Source: RHKX01 sp035759925
GTDB taxonomy: Bacteria > Actinomycetota > Thermoleophilia > Solirubrobacterales > 70-9
Length of the DNA: 64,000 bases
Reading direction: 5' to 3'
Assembly (NCBI GenBank): GCA_035759925.1
Contig: DASTTY010000073.1
Span: forward strand, 1-64,000
The number at the start of each line of letters is the position of its first letter. The first letter of the stretch is position 1. Of this stretch, positions 8,138 through 17,473 are shown one piece after another. Both the position numbers and the translations under genes were made by a program. Below the pieces are notes generated by a model that made no database searches, had not been told where the DNA came from, and was given only the letters and a program-made list of their open reading frames with translations.

Positions 8138-9373
8138 ATGACCAACGAGGAGACGCGCAGCGAGCCGGCCGGCAGCAGCCGCGCGCTGACGCTCGCGACG
8201 ATCTCGTTCACCGTCTGCTTCTACGCCTGGGCGCTGCTCGGCCCGCTCGGACCCGACCTCCAGGAGCAGCTCGACCTCAGCGACGGTCAGCTCGCGCTGA
8301 CAGTCTCGATCCCGGTCGTGCTCGGCTCGCTGATGCGGATCCCCCTCGGCGTGTTCGCCGCCCGGTATGGCGGCCGCGCCGTCTTCACGGCGCTGATGGC
8401 GTTCACGCCGCTGCCGCTGATCGGCCTCGCCCTCTTCAACGACAGCTATGGCGCGGTCCTGGCCTGCGGCTTCCTGCTCGGTTTCGCCGGTGCCTCCTTC
8501 GCGGTCGGAGTGCCGTTCGTCAACCGCTGGTACCCGCCGGATCGCCAAGGGTTCGCGCTCGGGATCTACGGGATGGGGATGGGAGGGACCGTTCTCGGGG
8601 CGCTGACGGCGCCTGCGATCGCCGATGCGACCAGCATCGATGTCCCGTTCGTGCTCGCCGCCGCCGTCGTCGCAGCGATGGCCGCGACGTTCTGGCTGCT
8701 CGCCAGGGACGCGCCCGCGCCGGCGCCACCGCCGAGCACGATGCTCGCCGCCCTGTCCTCGTTCCGGGGCCGCGGCAGCGGCCGCGCCTGGGCGCTGACG
8801 CTGTTCTACTTCGTCGCGTTCGGTGGCTTCGTCGCGATGTACCTGTACCTGCCGAAGCTGCTCGTCGACGTGCACGATCTGACCAAGACCGACGCGGCAG
8901 CGCGCGCGGCAGGCTTCGCGCTGCTGGCCGTGATCGCCCGACCGGTCGGCGGCATCCTCTCGGACCGGATCGGGGCCAGGACGATCCTGGTCGCCTCGTT
9001 CGTCGGCACCGCAGTGCTCGCGCTCGTCCTCGCCGCGGCCTACGAGCACATGGTGCCGCTGACGATCGCCTGCTTGACGCTGGCCGTCTTCCTCGGGCTC
9101 GGCACCGGCGCCGTCTTCAAGCTCGTCCCCGAGTGGTATCCGGAGCGCGTCGGCGCCGTCACCGGCGTCGTCGGCGCCGCCGGCGGGCTCGGCGGATTCT
9201 TCCCGCCGCTGGTGATGGCGCTCGTCAAGGCGGAGACCGGCGGCTACGCCCTCGGCTTCGTCCTGATGGCCGCCGCCTCTGCGATAGCGTTGCTCGTCAT
9301 CAGAGCGGAGCGAGGATCTGCAGGGAAAGCCGAGTCGAGGCCCGACTCGCCGAGGGTCGCTTCGGTCCCGTGA
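8138..9373 (+). CDS. narK: NarK-type nitrate/nitrite transporter (MFS)
   Basis: A 411-residue, 12-helix major facilitator protein. NarK/Nrt family signatures are visible: GFAGASFAVGVPFVNRWYPP with GIYGMGMGG in the first half and PEWYPERVGAVTGVVGAAGG in the second. It likely imports nitrate and/or exports nitrite across the cytoplasmic membrane for the adjoining nitrate reductase, whose gene starts within its stop codon. The ATG at 8138 follows the copper-oxidase gene by 30 bases. Confidence 0.9.
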   Translation: MTNEETRSEPAGSSRALTLATISFTVCFYAWALLGPLGPDLQEQLDLSDGQLALTVSIPVVLGSLMRIPLGVFAARYGGRAVFTALMAFTPLPLIGLALFNDSYGAVLACGFLLGFAGASFAVGVPFVNRWYPPDRQGFALGIYGMGMGGTVLGALTAPAIADATSIDVPFVLAAAVVAAMAATFWLLARDAPAPAPPPSTMLAALSSFRGRGSGRAWALTLFYFVAFGGFVAMYLYLPKLLVDVHDLTKTDAAARAAGFALLAVIARPVGGILSDRIGARTILVASFVGTAVLALVLAAAYEHMVPLTIACLTLAVFLGLGTGAVFKLVPEWYPERVGAVTGVVGAAGGLGGFFPPLVMALVKAETGGYALGFVLMAAASAIALLVIRAERGSAGKAESRPDSPRVASVP

Positions 9374-12300
9374 GCGAGGGCCGGGCACGCCTCCGCGCTC
9401 GCCAGTTCTTCGGGCCGAGCCAGCGCTCGGCCGACGGCTGGAACGAGGTCTCCACCTACGCTCGCGACTGGGAGCGCGCCTACCGGAACCGCTGGCAGCA
9501 CGACCGCGTCGTCCGCTCGACCCACGGCGTCAACTGCACCGGCTCCTGCTCGTGGAAGATCCACGTCAAGGACGGCCTCGTCACCTGGGAGACGCAGGAG
9601 ACCGATTACCCGACGAACGGCCGCGACACGCCCGACTACGAGCCGCGCGGCTGTCCCCGCGGCGCCTCGTTCTCCTGGTACATCTATTCGCCGCTGCGCC
9701 CCAAGCATCCCTACGTCCGCGGCGTCCTGCTCGAGATGTATCGCGAGGCGAAGGCCGCCGGCGCCGACCCGGTCGAGGCCTGGGAGGCGATCGTCTCCGA
9801 CCCCGACCGCGCCCGCGCCTACAAGTCGCAGCGCGGCAAGGGCGGGTTCCTGCGCGCGACCTGGAAGGAGGCGGCCGAGCTCATCGCCGCGGGTCACGTC
9901 CACACGACCCGCCGCTACGGTCCCGACCGGATCGCCGGCTTCACGCCTATCCCGGCGATGTCGATGGTCTCGCATGCCTCCGGGGCGCGGTTCTTGTCGC
10001 TGATCGGCGGCGTCTGTCTCTCGTTCTACGATTGGTACGCGGACCTGCCGCCCGCTTCGCCGCAGATCTGGGGCGATCAGACCGACGTTCCCGAGTCCGC
10101 CGATTGGTGGAACGCCGGCTACATGATCGTCTGGGGCTCGAACATCCCGCAGACGCGGACGCCGGACGCCCACTTCCTCACCGAGGCCCGCTACAAGGGC
10201 CAGAAGGTCGTCGTCGTCTCGCCCGACTACGCCGGGCACACGAAGTTCGCCGATCACTGGCTACCCGCCGTCGCCGGCACCGACGGCGCCCTGGCGATGG
10301 CGATGGGGCACGTGATCCTGAAGGAGTTCTACGTCGAGCGCGAGACCCCCTACTTCCGAGACTACGCGCGGCGCTATACCGACATGCCGATGCTCATCTC
10401 GCTCGATCAGCGGCCCGACGGGACCTGGGGGGCGGGCCGGTTCCTGCGGGCGTCCGACCTCGGCGAGGAGGGCGAGAACGCCGAGTGGAAGACCGTCGTC
10501 TGGGACGCGACCCGGGGAGAGGCGGTCGTTCCGAGCGGCTCGATCGGCTTCCGCTGGGGCGAGCAGGGCACCGGGCGCTGGAACCTCGACCTCGGTCAGG
10601 TCGATCCCGCCCTGACCCTGCACGGCATCGGCGAGGAGGCGGTCGAGGTGACCCTGCCCCGCTTCGACGGCGGCGAGACCGAGGGCGGGACCACGATCGC
10701 CCGCGGCGTCCCCGCGAAGCGGGTCGGCGACCGTCTGGTGACGACCGTCCTCGACCTCGCCCTCGCCCAGTACGGCGTCGCCCGCGACGGCTTGCCCGGC
10801 GAGTGGCCGGCCGGCTACGACGACGCCGCGGCCCCTTACACGCCGGCCTGGCAGGAGGAGATCACCGGCGTCGACGCCGGCATCTGCACTCGGGTCGCGC
10901 GCGAGTTCGCCGACAACGCCGAGCGGACCGAGGGCCGCTCGATGATCGTCATGGGCGCCGGTACCAACCACTGGTTCCACTCCGACCAGACCTACCGGAC
11001 GATGCTCTCGCTGGTCCTGTTCTGCGGCTGTCAGGGCGTCAACGGCGGCGGCTGGGCCCATTACGTAGGCCAGGAGAAGGTGCGGCCGATCACCGGCTGG
11101 TCGACGGTTGCGTTCGCGCTCGACTGGTCGCGGCCGCCGCGCCAGCAGCCGACGACGCCGTTCTGGTACCTCGCCACCGACCAGTGGCGCTACGAGACCT
11201 ACGGCGCCGAGGAGTTCACCTCGCCGGCCGGCAACGGCGCCCTCGGCGACCGCCACACCGCCGACTGCCACGCCCTCGCCGCCCGGCTCGGCTGGCTTCC
11301 CTCCTATCCGACCTTCAACCGCAACCCGCTCGACCTCGCCGACGAGGCGAAGCAGGCGGGAGTCGAGCCGGCCGAGCACATCGTCTCCGAGCTCGAGGCG
11401 GACCGCCTGCGCTTCGCCTGCGAGGACCCCGACGACCCGGCGAACTTCCCCCGGGTGCTGTCGCTGTGGCGCGCCAATCTGCTCGGTTCCTCGAGCAAGG
11501 GCCACGAGTACTTCCTCCGCCACCTGCTCGGCGTCCCCGACGCCGCGGTCCGCAGCGACGAGTCGGAACCCGAGCACCGGCCCGACGAGGTCGAGTGGCG
11601 GGACGAGGCCCCGATCGGGAAGCTCGACCTGTTCACGACGATCGACTTCCGGATGAACGGCTCCTGCCTCTACTCGGACGTCGTCCTGCCGGCCGCCACC
11701 TGGTACGAGAAGCACGACATCTCGAGCACCGACCTGCACCCGTTCGTGCATCCCTTCAACGCGGCGATCCCGCCGCCGTGGGAGGCCCGCAGCGACTGGG
11801 ATGCGTTCGGGATGATCGCCGCCGAGTTCAGTCGCCTCGCCGAGAAGCACCTCGGCACCCGGACCGACATCGTCGCGGCATCGCTGCTGCACGACACGCC
11901 GGCCGAGATCGCCCAGCCGCTCGGCGAGGTCCGCGACTGGAAGGCGGGCGAGTGCGAGCCGATCCCGGGCAAGACGATGCCGAACCTCGTCGCGGTCGAG
12001 CGCGACTACACGGCGATCGAGGAGAAGCTGCACTCGCTCGGACCGCTCGTCGAGAACGCCGGGATCGGAGCCAAGGGCGTCGCTTGGAAGCCGGCCCCCG
12101 AGGTCGCCGAGCTCGCCCGCCGCAACGGCCGCTCGAACGGCGGGGGGCCCGCCGACGGGCGGCCGTCCCTGCGCCGTGGCGTCGACGTCTGCGAGGCGAT
12201 CCTGGCGCTGTCGGGGACGACCAACGGCCGCCTGGCGGTCGAGAGCTTCAAGGCGCTCGAGTCACAGACCGGGCTCGAGCTCGCCCACGTCCCCGAGGAT

Positions 12301-13044
12301 CGGGCCGACGACCGGCTGACCTTCGGCGAGATCGACATCCAGCCGCGCAAGGTGATCGCATCGGCCGAGTGGTCGGGACTGGAGTCGCGCGAGCGCCGCT
12401 ACTCGCCGTTCACGGCGAACGTCGAGCTGATGATTCCGTGGCGGACCCTGACCGGGCGCCAGCAGCTCTTCCTCGATCATGCCTGGATGCTCGACCTCGG
12501 TGAGGGCCTGCCGGTCTACCGGCCGCCGGTCGACGCCGGCCAGCTCGTCGGCGTCGGCGGCACTCCCGACCCCGGCGACGGAGTCGAGGTCAAGGTCCGC
12601 TACCTGACCCCGCACTCGAAGTGGTCGATCCACTCCGAGTACCAGGACAACCTGCTGATGCTGACCCTGTTCCGGGGCGGGCCGGCGATGTGGCTCTCGC
12701 AGGAGGACGCCGAGAAGATCGACGTCGCCGACAACGACTGGCTCGAGGTCTACAACAAGCACGGCGTCGTCGCCTGCCGCGCCGCGGTCTCGCACCGGAT
12801 CCCGCAGGGGGTCGCGCTCTTCTACCACTCGCAGGACCGGCACGTGAACGTGCCGCTCTCCGAGCTGTCCGGCACCCGCGGCGGGACCGACAACTCGCTG
12901 ACGAGAATCACGATGAAGCCGTCGCACATGATCGGCGGCTACGCGCAGCTCTCGTGGAGCTTCAACTACTACGGGCCGACCGGTCCGCAGCGCGACTTCT
13001 TCATCCTCGTCCGCAAGCGCAAGAGCGAGGTCGAATACGGATGA
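9370..13044 (+). CDS. narG: Respiratory nitrate reductase alpha subunit
   Basis: Catalytic Mo-bisMGD subunit reducing nitrate to nitrite, 1224 residues (usual about 1220-1250). The GTG at 9370 overlaps the narK stop (GTGA), so translation is coupled. The FS0 iron-sulfur site is visible as HGVNCTGSC followed by RGCPRG (H-x3-C-x3-C...C). Family blocks SFYDWYADLPPASPQIWG, ESADWWNAGYMIVWGSN and PQTRTPDAHF are intact. There is no twin-arginine signal at the N terminus, so the active site is predicted to be cytoplasmic as in E. coli. It works with NarH and NarI on the membrane. Confidence 0.96.
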   Translation: MSEGRARLRARQFFGPSQRSADGWNEVSTYARDWERAYRNRWQHDRVVRSTHGVNCTGSCSWKIHVKDGLVTWETQETDYPTNGRDTPDYEPRGCPRGASFSWYIYSPLRPKHPYVRGVLLEMYREAKAAGADPVEAWEAIVSDPDRARAYKSQRGKGGFLRATWKEAAELIAAGHVHTTRRYGPDRIAGFTPIPAMSMVSHASGARFLSLIGGVCLSFYDWYADLPPASPQIWGDQTDVPESADWWNAGYMIVWGSNIPQTRTPDAHFLTEARYKGQKVVVVSPDYAGHTKFADHWLPAVAGTDGALAMAMGHVILKEFYVERETPYFRDYARRYTDMPMLISLDQRPDGTWGAGRFLRASDLGEEGENAEWKTVVWDATRGEAVVPSGSIGFRWGEQGTGRWNLDLGQVDPALTLHGIGEEAVEVTLPRFDGGETEGGTTIARGVPAKRVGDRLVTTVLDLALAQYGVARDGLPGEWPAGYDDAAAPYTPAWQEEITGVDAGICTRVAREFADNAERTEGRSMIVMGAGTNHWFHSDQTYRTMLSLVLFCGCQGVNGGGWAHYVGQEKVRPITGWSTVAFALDWSRPPRQQPTTPFWYLATDQWRYETYGAEEFTSPAGNGALGDRHTADCHALAARLGWLPSYPTFNRNPLDLADEAKQAGVEPAEHIVSELEADRLRFACEDPDDPANFPRVLSLWRANLLGSSSKGHEYFLRHLLGVPDAAVRSDESEPEHRPDEVEWRDEAPIGKLDLFTTIDFRMNGSCLYSDVVLPAATWYEKHDISSTDLHPFVHPFNAAIPPPWEARSDWDAFGMIAAEFSRLAEKHLGTRTDIVAASLLHDTPAEIAQPLGEVRDWKAGECEPIPGKTMPNLVAVERDYTAIEEKLHSLGPLVENAGIGAKGVAWKPAPEVAELARRNGRSNGGGPADGRPSLRRGVDVCEAILALSGTTNGRLAVESFKALESQTGLELAHVPEDRADDRLTFGEIDIQPRKVIASAEWSGLESRERRYSPFTANVELMIPWRTLTGRQQLFLDHAWMLDLGEGLPVYRPPVDAGQLVGVGGTPDPGDGVEVKVRYLTPHSKWSIHSEYQDNLLMLTLFRGGPAMWLSQEDAEKIDVADNDWLEVYNKHGVVACRAAVSHRIPQGVALFYHSQDRHVNVPLSELSGTRGGTDNSLTRITMKPSHMIGGYAQLSWSFNYYGPTGPQRDFFILVRKRKSEVEYG

Positions 13045-14615
13045 AGGTCCGAGCGCAGATCGGGATGGTGATGAACCTCGACAAGTGCATCGGGTGTCAC
13101 ACCTGCTCGGTCACCTGCAAGAACGTCTGGACCAATCGCCCCGGCACCGAGTACGTCTGGTTCAACAACGTCGAGACGAAGCCGGGACGCGGCTACCCGC
13201 GCGACTACGAGGACCAGGAGCGCTGGAACGGCGGCTGGAAGCTCGACCGCAAAGGCAAGCTGCAGCTCAAGGCCGGCGGCCGGCTGAAGAAGCTGGCGAG
13301 CATCTTCTGGAACCCGGACCTGCCGACGATCGACGACTACTACGAGCCCTGGACCTACGACTACGAGCACCTGATCAGCGCCCCGGCGAGCGAGCATCAG
13401 CCGGTGGCGCGCCCGAAGTCGCTGGTCAGCGGCGACGACCTCGACCTGCAATGGGGCCCGAACTGGGACGACGACCTCGCCGGCTCGAAGATCTCGGCGA
13501 GCGCCGACCCGAACCGCCGCGACCACGAGGACCGGGTCAAGATCGAGTTCGAGAAGGCGTTCATGATGTACCTGCCGCGGATCTGCGAGCACTGCATCAA
13601 CCCCTCCTGCGTCGCCTCCTGTCCGTCCGGTGCGATGTACAAGCGCGAGGAGGACGGGATCGTCCTCGTCGATCAGGAGGCGTGCCGCTCCTGGCGGTTC
13701 TGCGTCTCCGGCTGTCCCTACAAGAAGGTCTACTTCAACTGGAACACGGGCAAGGCCGAGAAGTGCAACTTCTGCTACCCGCGGATCGAGGCGGGCCTGC
13801 CGACCGTCTGCTCGGAGACCTGCGTCGGCCGGCTCCGCCACATCGGCATCGTCCTGATCGACACCGACCGGGTCGAGGCCGCCGCGTCGGTCCCCGACGA
13901 GCACGACCTGCTCGACGCCCAGCTCGACCTGATGCTCGACCCCGAGGACCCCGAGGTCCGCGAGCAGGCGCTCCGCGACGGGATCGCGCCCGACTGGCTC
14001 GAGGCGGCGCGACGCTCGCCGGTCTATGCGATGTGCAAGCGCTGGCGGATCGCGCTGCCGCTCCATCCCGAGTACCGGACGATGCCGATGGTCTGGTACG
14101 TGCCGCCGCTCTCGCCGGTCGAGTCGCTGGTCGATCCGCACGGCGGCGAGCTCGACCCCGACCGGCTCTTCGCCGCGGTCGAGGAGTTGCGGATCCCGAT
14201 CGAGTACCTGGCCGAGTTCCTCTCCGCCGGCGATCCCGAGCCGGTCCGCCGCTCGCTCTCGCGCCTGGCGGCGATGCGGCGGTTCATGCGCGCGGCCAAC
14301 GTCGACGGTCGGGTCGACACCCAGGTCGCCCGCGACGTCGGCATGGAGCCCGCCGAGATCGAGGACATGTTCCAGATGGTCGCGATCGGCGACTACGACG
14401 ACCGCTACGTGGTCCCGCGCCGCCACGGCGAGGACGCGCCCGATCCGTTCGGGATGCAGGGCACCAACGGCGTCGACTTCGCCGGCTGCTCGGTCAGCGG
14501 CGACGCGAGCGCCGACACCGATGACACCCTCGGCAGCCCCGCCGACGTCGCGGCGGCGGCCCGGTTCGACCTTCGTGACCGGCTCGTCCGCCGCAACGGA
14601 GGTGCCGATGGCTGA
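13041..14615 (+). CDS. narH: Respiratory nitrate reductase beta subunit
   Basis: Iron-sulfur electron-transfer subunit of 524 residues. Four cysteine clusters are seen: CIGCHTCSVTC (C16, C19, C22, C26), CEHCINPSCVASC, CRSWRFCVSGC and CNFC...CSETC. The tryptophan in CRSW marks the 3Fe-4S cluster typical of NarH. The ATG overlaps the narG stop (ATGA). It carries electrons from the NarI hemes to NarG. Confidence 0.96.
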   Translation: MKVRAQIGMVMNLDKCIGCHTCSVTCKNVWTNRPGTEYVWFNNVETKPGRGYPRDYEDQERWNGGWKLDRKGKLQLKAGGRLKKLASIFWNPDLPTIDDYYEPWTYDYEHLISAPASEHQPVARPKSLVSGDDLDLQWGPNWDDDLAGSKISASADPNRRDHEDRVKIEFEKAFMMYLPRICEHCINPSCVASCPSGAMYKREEDGIVLVDQEACRSWRFCVSGCPYKKVYFNWNTGKAEKCNFCYPRIEAGLPTVCSETCVGRLRHIGIVLIDTDRVEAAASVPDEHDLLDAQLDLMLDPEDPEVREQALRDGIAPDWLEAARRSPVYAMCKRWRIALPLHPEYRTMPMVWYVPPLSPVESLVDPHGGELDPDRLFAAVEELRIPIEYLAEFLSAGDPEPVRRSLSRLAAMRRFMRAANVDGRVDTQVARDVGMEPAEIEDMFQMVAIGDYDDRYVVPRRHGEDAPDPFGMQGTNGVDFAGCSVSGDASADTDDTLGSPADVAAAARFDLRDRLVRRNGGADG

Positions 14616-15273
14616 GCGGGTCCATCCGTTCCAGCTCGCCTCGCTGCTGCTCTGCTACCCGGACGAATCGCTCCGGGAGGCGGCCGCGGCGGTGCCGGGG
14701 GCGGAGATCGGCCCCGGGCCGGAGCGGGCGGCGCGGAAGCTGCGCGAGTTCTGCACCTGGTACGCGGCACGGCCCGTCGGCGAGCTCCAACGCCACTACG
14801 TCGACGCCTTCGACTTCGCCAAGCAGTGCAGCCTCCACCTCACCTACCACGTCCACGGCGACCGCCGCCAGCGCGGGATGGCGATGCTGAAGCTGAAGGA
14901 GGCGTACCGGGCCGCGGGGGCCGAGCCGCCGAGCGAGGAGCTTCCCGACTACCTGCCGCTGATGCTCGAGTTCGCCGCGATCGCCCCCGACGGGCGCGGC
15001 CGCGACCTGCTCGAGGACCATCGCGTCTCGCTCGAGCTCGTCCGCGCCGGCCTGGGCCGGGCCGAGAGCCCGTATCAGCCCGTGCTCGACGCGGTCGTCG
15101 CCTGCCTCGGCCGGCTCAGCTCGCGCAAGCTCGGCCGGATCCGGTCGCTCGCCGCCTCCGGCCCGCCGGCCGAGGAGGTCGGGCTCGAGCCGTTCGCGCC
15201 GCCCGAGGTGATGCCGGTCGACGATCCGGGAGCGGGGATGCCGCTGGTCGGCGGGCGCGAGGTGCCGTCATGA
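14608..15273 (+). CDS. narJ: Nitrate reductase assembly chaperone NarJ
   Basis: A 221-residue cytoplasmic chaperone needed for cofactor insertion into NarG and membrane docking. The family features FQLASLLLCYPDE at the N terminus and HYVDAFDFAKQCSLHLTYHVHGD in the middle are clear. GGAGG precedes the ATG, which overlaps the end of narH by 8 bases. The C-terminal 40 residues are proline- and glycine-rich and poorly conserved. Confidence 0.93.
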   Translation: MAERVHPFQLASLLLCYPDESLREAAAAVPGAEIGPGPERAARKLREFCTWYAARPVGELQRHYVDAFDFAKQCSLHLTYHVHGDRRQRGMAMLKLKEAYRAAGAEPPSEELPDYLPLMLEFAAIAPDGRGRDLLEDHRVSLELVRAGLGRAESPYQPVLDAVVACLGRLSSRKLGRIRSLAASGPPAEEVGLEPFAPPEVMPVDDPGAGMPLVGGREVPS

Positions 15274-16013
15274 GCCAGGGCTCGCTGCTCCTCTACGGGA
15301 TCCTCCCTTACGCGGCGGTGGCGGTCTTCATCGTCGGGACCTGGTGGCGCTACCGGACCGACCAGTACGGCTGGGGGGCGCGGTCGACTCAGCTCCTCGA
15401 GAGCCGGACGCTGAAATACGCGAGCACGGTCTTCCACCTCGGCGTCCTCGCCGCGATCGGCGGTCACGTCCTCGGGATCCTCGTGCCGCGCTCGTGGACG
15501 GCAGCGGTGGGCGTCAGCGACGAGGCCTACCACGTGATCGCGGTCATCGGCGGGCTCAGCGCCGGCGCCGCGGTCTGCGTCGGCTTCATCCTCCTCGTCT
15601 ACCGGCGGATCCGGTTCCCGCGCGTCCGGGTGACGACGACGCGCGCCGACGTGGTCGTCTTCGGGCTCTTGGCGGTCGGGATCGTGACCGGGATGCTGGC
15701 GACGATCACGAACTTCGGCGACGCGGTCCACTACCGCGAGTCGGTCGGTCCGTGGTTCCGGAACCTGCTGATCTTCAATCCCGAGCCGGAGCTGATGACC
15801 GGCGCCCACGTCACCCTCATCTTCCAGCTCCATGTGACCTCGGTCTGGTTCCTGTACGCCTTCTGGCCGTTCAGCCGGCTCGTCCACGTCTGGAGCATCC
15901 CCGTCGATTACCTGCGCCGGAGCCCGATCATGTACCGCTCGCGGACGTCGCGGACCCGCCGCCCGGCCCGACCGCGCAGCGCCGCAGCGCAGATCGACGT
16001 CGGCGGGTCGTGA
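15270..16013 (+). CDS. narI: Nitrate reductase gamma subunit (cytochrome b)
   Basis: Membrane diheme quinol oxidase subunit of 247 residues with five hydrophobic segments. Heme ligands align exactly with the family: H56 and H66 in the second helix, H188 and H206 in the last. It takes electrons from menaquinol and anchors NarGH. The ATG overlaps the narJ stop (ATGA). The C-terminal tail is unusually Arg-rich. Confidence 0.95.
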   Translation: MSQGSLLLYGILPYAAVAVFIVGTWWRYRTDQYGWGARSTQLLESRTLKYASTVFHLGVLAAIGGHVLGILVPRSWTAAVGVSDEAYHVIAVIGGLSAGAAVCVGFILLVYRRIRFPRVRVTTTRADVVVFGLLAVGIVTGMLATITNFGDAVHYRESVGPWFRNLLIFNPEPELMTGAHVTLIFQLHVTSVWFLYAFWPFSRLVHVWSIPVDYLRRSPIMYRSRTSRTRRPARPRSAAAQIDVGGS

Positions 16014-16444
16014 AGCGCAGCCCCGAGCTGACACCGCTCTCCCACGAGCACCACCAGGCGCTGTTCGTCGCGATCGGGCTGAAGCGGGCGGAGGGGGATG
16101 GCGCGGAGGCCACCGCCGCATTCCTCGACTACCACGAGGCCACCGGCGAGCGCCACTTCGAGATCGAGGAGCAGGTGCTGCTGCCGGGCTGGCTCGCCGT
16201 CGATCCCGACGGCGACGCCGACGCGGCGCGCCGCGTCCTCGCCGAGCACCTCGAGATCCGGACCGCCACCGCACGGCTGCGGGCCCGGGAAGCGGCCGCC
16301 GATGAGCTCCGCGCCCTCGGCGAGCTCCTCGAACGCCACGTCCGCTACGAGGAGCGCGAGCTCTTCCCGATGATCGAGTCGCGGCTCGGTGACGAGCAAC
16401 TGCGCTCGCTCGGTGCGGCGATCGCCGCCGCCGAAGCCGAGTAG
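16010..16444 (+). CDS. Hemerythrin HHE-domain protein
   Basis: A 144-residue helical protein with a complete hemerythrin ligand pattern: HEHH (12-15), H42/H49 with E53 in HFEIEE, H80, and H110 with E114 in RHVRYEE. Such diiron proteins bind O2 or NO, or repair NO-damaged iron centres. Its GTG start overlaps the narI stop (GTGA), making it the last coupled gene of the nitrate operon. A role in handling NO produced by nitrite reduction is a contextual inference. Confidence 0.85.
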   Translation: MKRSPELTPLSHEHHQALFVAIGLKRAEGDGAEATAAFLDYHEATGERHFEIEEQVLLPGWLAVDPDGDADAARRVLAEHLEIRTATARLRAREAAADELRALGELLERHVRYEERELFPMIESRLGDEQLRSLGAAIAAAEAE

Positions 16445-16474
16445 CGGCGTGCCGCGAGGTGACCAGGAGGAGTC

Positions 16475-16523
16475 GCTCGGATGCGGCTTTTCCCTCTATA
16501 CGAGGGTATTTCCGCATCCGAGC
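16475..16523. terminator. Two-tier inverted repeat after the nitrate operon
   Basis: Perfect 12-base outer arms GCTCGGATGCGG (16475-16486) and CCGCATCCGAGC (16512-16523) enclose a second perfect 5-base pair of arms, CCCTC (16492-16496) and GAGGG (16502-16506), separated by symmetric 5-base AT-rich internal loops. It begins 31 bases after the hemerythrin stop. A transcription terminator is likely; a protein-binding palindrome is the alternative. Confidence 0.6.
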
Positions 16524-16577
16524 TTCCATTGACACCCCGTTGGCAGCGAAAGCCGGGCGCGACGCCGCGGCTCACCG

Positions 16578-16775
16578 TCAGCGTGGCTCCGGGCGGGAGC
16601 GGGATGGCGGGGGCGGGCAGCGGTGATGGCGGATCGGGCCGGCGGGCAGCCGGTGGTCGGCCATGTGCAGCCATGAGGTGACGGTTTCGAGGTCCGGCGG
16701 CACGACGATCGCCTCCCAGAGGCCGACCGCGCCGCCACAGGCTTCGCACCGCGGTGGATGCGGGATCGCTCTCAC
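16578..16775 (-). CDS. Possible small CxxC protein
   Basis: A 65-codon GTG-started frame whose first two thirds look like protein: PPRCEACGG near residues 8-15, then a hydrophobic and charged core ending GPIRHHRC, giving a CxxC...HxxC-like zinc-ribbon arrangement. The C-terminal end is proline/arginine-rich. No convincing ribosome binding site is seen. Other frames in the region have no such pattern. Function unknown; it may be a chance frame. Confidence 0.35.
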   Translation of the reverse strand: MRAIPHPPRCEACGGAVGLWEAIVVPPDLETVTSWLHMADHRLPAGPIRHHRCPPPPSRSRPEPR

Positions 16776-16963
16776 TCACGCCGAAGATAGGCCGCCTCGG
16801 CAGCGGCGGCCTCCGTAATCCCTCCGGATTCGGGACCCGGGTGGGCAGGGGGCATCTCCGCTCAAGTTCACCACTGCTTTGGTCGAAATGGGTGTGGGCA
16901 GACCGCGAGCTTTGGGGAGAAGACCGCGCTCCCAGTCAGATATCCCGACCCAAGGAGAAGCCA
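16776..16963. other. Upstream region of the exported-protein module
   Basis: No gene seen. It should hold the promoter of the 16964 gene; the sequence ends in CAAGGAGAAGCCA, a strong Shine-Dalgarno, so this mRNA is leadered. Confidence 0.4.
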
Positions 16964-17437
16964 ATGTTCACGAAGCGACGCACGATCGGCGCCGGCCTGA
17001 CGCTTGTTGCGCTCGTCGCCGCCGGCCTCGTTTACGCGGCCTGGACGACCAACGGCAGCGGCTCCGGCTACGCGAAGGCGCAGTCGGCGCAGCAGCTGAC
17101 GACCGTCGACGTCTCGGCCAGCACCGCGGCGACCCTCTACCCGGGCGCCAGCGGCGACGTGCAGATCCGGATCTCGAACCCGAACCCGTATCCGGTCCGG
17201 GTGACGAGCGTCACCGGCAATGGAGCGATCACCGCCGACGCCGGCCACCCCGGCTGCGTCACCACCGGTGTCACCTTCACCAACCAGACCGGCCTGACGC
17301 TCGACGTCGCCGCCAACGGCACCGCCGACCGGACGTTCACGGGCGCCGCCCAGATGTCGAACGCCTCCGACAACGGTTGTCAGGGCGCGACCTTCACCGT
17401 GCCGGTCAGCCTCGCCGGCGGCAGTAACGCGCCGTAG
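16964..17437 (+). CDS. Exported SipW-type signal-peptide protein
   Basis: A 157-residue protein with the basic start MFTKRR, a hydrophobic segment (9-26) and then YAAWTTNGSGSGYAKA, the pattern seen in actinobacterial proteins with a SipW-dependent-type signal peptide. The mature part is a beta-rich Ig-like domain with LYPG, ISNPNPYPVRV, a GC pair and NGCQGATF. AAGGAG precedes the ATG. It is the first gene of a three-gene unit and is paralogous to the next gene. It may be a surface fibre or camelysin/TasA-like subunit; this is inferred from shape only. No signal peptidase gene is nearby. Confidence 0.72.
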   Translation: MFTKRRTIGAGLTLVALVAAGLVYAAWTTNGSGSGYAKAQSAQQLTTVDVSASTAATLYPGASGDVQIRISNPNPYPVRVTSVTGNGAITADAGHPGCVTTGVTFTNQTGLTLDVAANGTADRTFTGAAQMSNASDNGCQGATFTVPVSLAGGSNAP

Positions 17438-17473
17438 GGCGCTCCTGCCGAACTCGGGCTGACGGAGCCGACC

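Noticed and set aside
7142..9388. 748-codon minus-strand open frame
   Set aside because: Antisense to the copper oxidase and narK genes; repetitive Arg/Glu/Asp composition, no motif.
9552..12503. 983-codon plus-strand frame overlapping narG
   Set aside because: Frame-shifted shadow of narG, extremely Arg-rich, without any recognisable domain.
12969..14426. 485-codon minus-strand frame
   Set aside because: Antisense of narH with shadow-type composition.
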